A program made the position numbers and the translations under genes. A DNA stretch of 12,540 nt, from assembly GCA_002448875.1 (NCBI GenBank), contig DKAS01000126.1, forward strand, positions 18,713-31,252. The letters run 5' to 3'. The notes beneath the pieces are model-generated. The model ran no database searches. It was not told the DNA's origin and worked only from the letters and a program-made list of their open reading frames with translations. Each line of letters begins with the position of its first letter. The first letter of the stretch is position 1. Positions 12,405-12,540 of this stretch are shown one piece after another. Source of the stretch: Proteobacteria bacterium UBA6920. GTDB lineage: Bacteria > Pseudomonadota > Gammaproteobacteria > SG8-11.

Positions 12405-12540
12405 CAAAAACCTGTCCCAAGCAATACCCATAACGAAGGTATTTTGGTGTCAGTGGGGGGAATTAGAAAATACATAAAATCTATACTGCTTCTTTACAAT
12501 TTCCAAACAATCATTTGTTACCCTATGAGCAATTACAGAA
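12405..12540. other. AT-rich tail beyond the kinase gene
   Basis: No gene can be supported in these 136 bases. They are clearly richer in A and T than any other intergenic region here. An ATG at 12525 opens a frame to the window edge, but it has no ribosome site. A short inverted repeat, AACAA/TTGTT (12506-12519), lies just before it. Confidence 0.5.
12423..12445 (+). terminator. Weak hairpin after the two-component operon
   Basis: AATACC (12423-12428) pairs with GGTATT (12438-12443) around a nine-base loop, followed by TT and G. It lies 19 bp after the kinase stop. The short stem and truncated T-run make it a poor terminator. It is the only candidate in view. Confidence 0.3.

Noticed and set aside
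12405..12460. Insertion-sequence end after the kinase gene
   Set aside because: The run of G and the short repeats suggested a transposon tip, but there is no matching inverted end, target duplication or transposase in view.
12525..12540. Gene starting at ATG 12525
   Set aside because: There are only five codons in the window and no ribosome site, so it cannot be supported.

Overview
The window reads as chromosomal DNA of a GC-rich gammaproteobacterium, probably a Chromatiales-like environmental lineage. The coding style, the HemE/UppP/AmtB protein types, the CpxR-type two-component pair and NtrC/sigma54 control of an ammonium transporter all point that way. The genus is not determinable from this window. 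Coding density is high and almost every gene is a recognisable family. There is no CRISPR array, tRNA, rRNA or transposase that I can support.

Layout, left to right. (1) The 3' end of a malic enzyme gene (+) converges on a minus-strand pair: hemE (uroporphyrinogen decarboxylase), followed by a small rhodanese-fold lipoprotein. (2) uppP (undecaprenyl-diphosphate phosphatase, +) is a single gene ended by a hairpin. (3) An AraC-type regulator fused to a GyrI-like effector domain (+) has a readable sigma70 promoter and a 12-bp palindrome just downstream of it. (4) amt (ammonium transporter, +) lies behind a 335-bp regulatory region. That region holds two NtrC-like enhancers 32 bp apart, a sigma54 -24/-12 element and a leader RNA with alternative hairpins. 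(5) A giant PilZ-DUF1631-GGDEF-EAL cyclic-di-GMP protein (-, 1172 aa) converges on amt across a strong two-way hairpin. Its upstream region carries an exact flagellar sigma28 (FliA) -10 sequence. (6) An envelope-stress cluster (+) follows: two Spy/CpxP-like proteins, then an OmpR/CpxR-type response regulator and its histidine kinase, overlapping by one base. Tandem CpxR-like boxes lie upstream of the first Spy gene and directly upstream of the response regulator start.

How the parts work together (inference). Region 6 looks like a rearranged Cpx system: sensor kinase, regulator and periplasmic Spy-type proteins under self-control. It is divergent from, and shares an upstream region with, the cyclic-di-GMP protein. 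Envelope or metal stress and the motile/sessile switch may therefore be read out from one 235-bp region. The second Spy-like protein has no signal peptide and is His-rich at both ends, which is odd for this family.

The most unusual sequence signal is at the right edge. From about position 12110, inside the ATPase domain of the histidine kinase, codon usage changes abruptly to A/T-richer third positions. The G1 box has a Gly-to-Cys change there, and the DNA beyond the gene is AT-rich. This suggests that the kinase 3' end was replaced by recombination, possibly at the border of an acquired segment that continues beyond the window.
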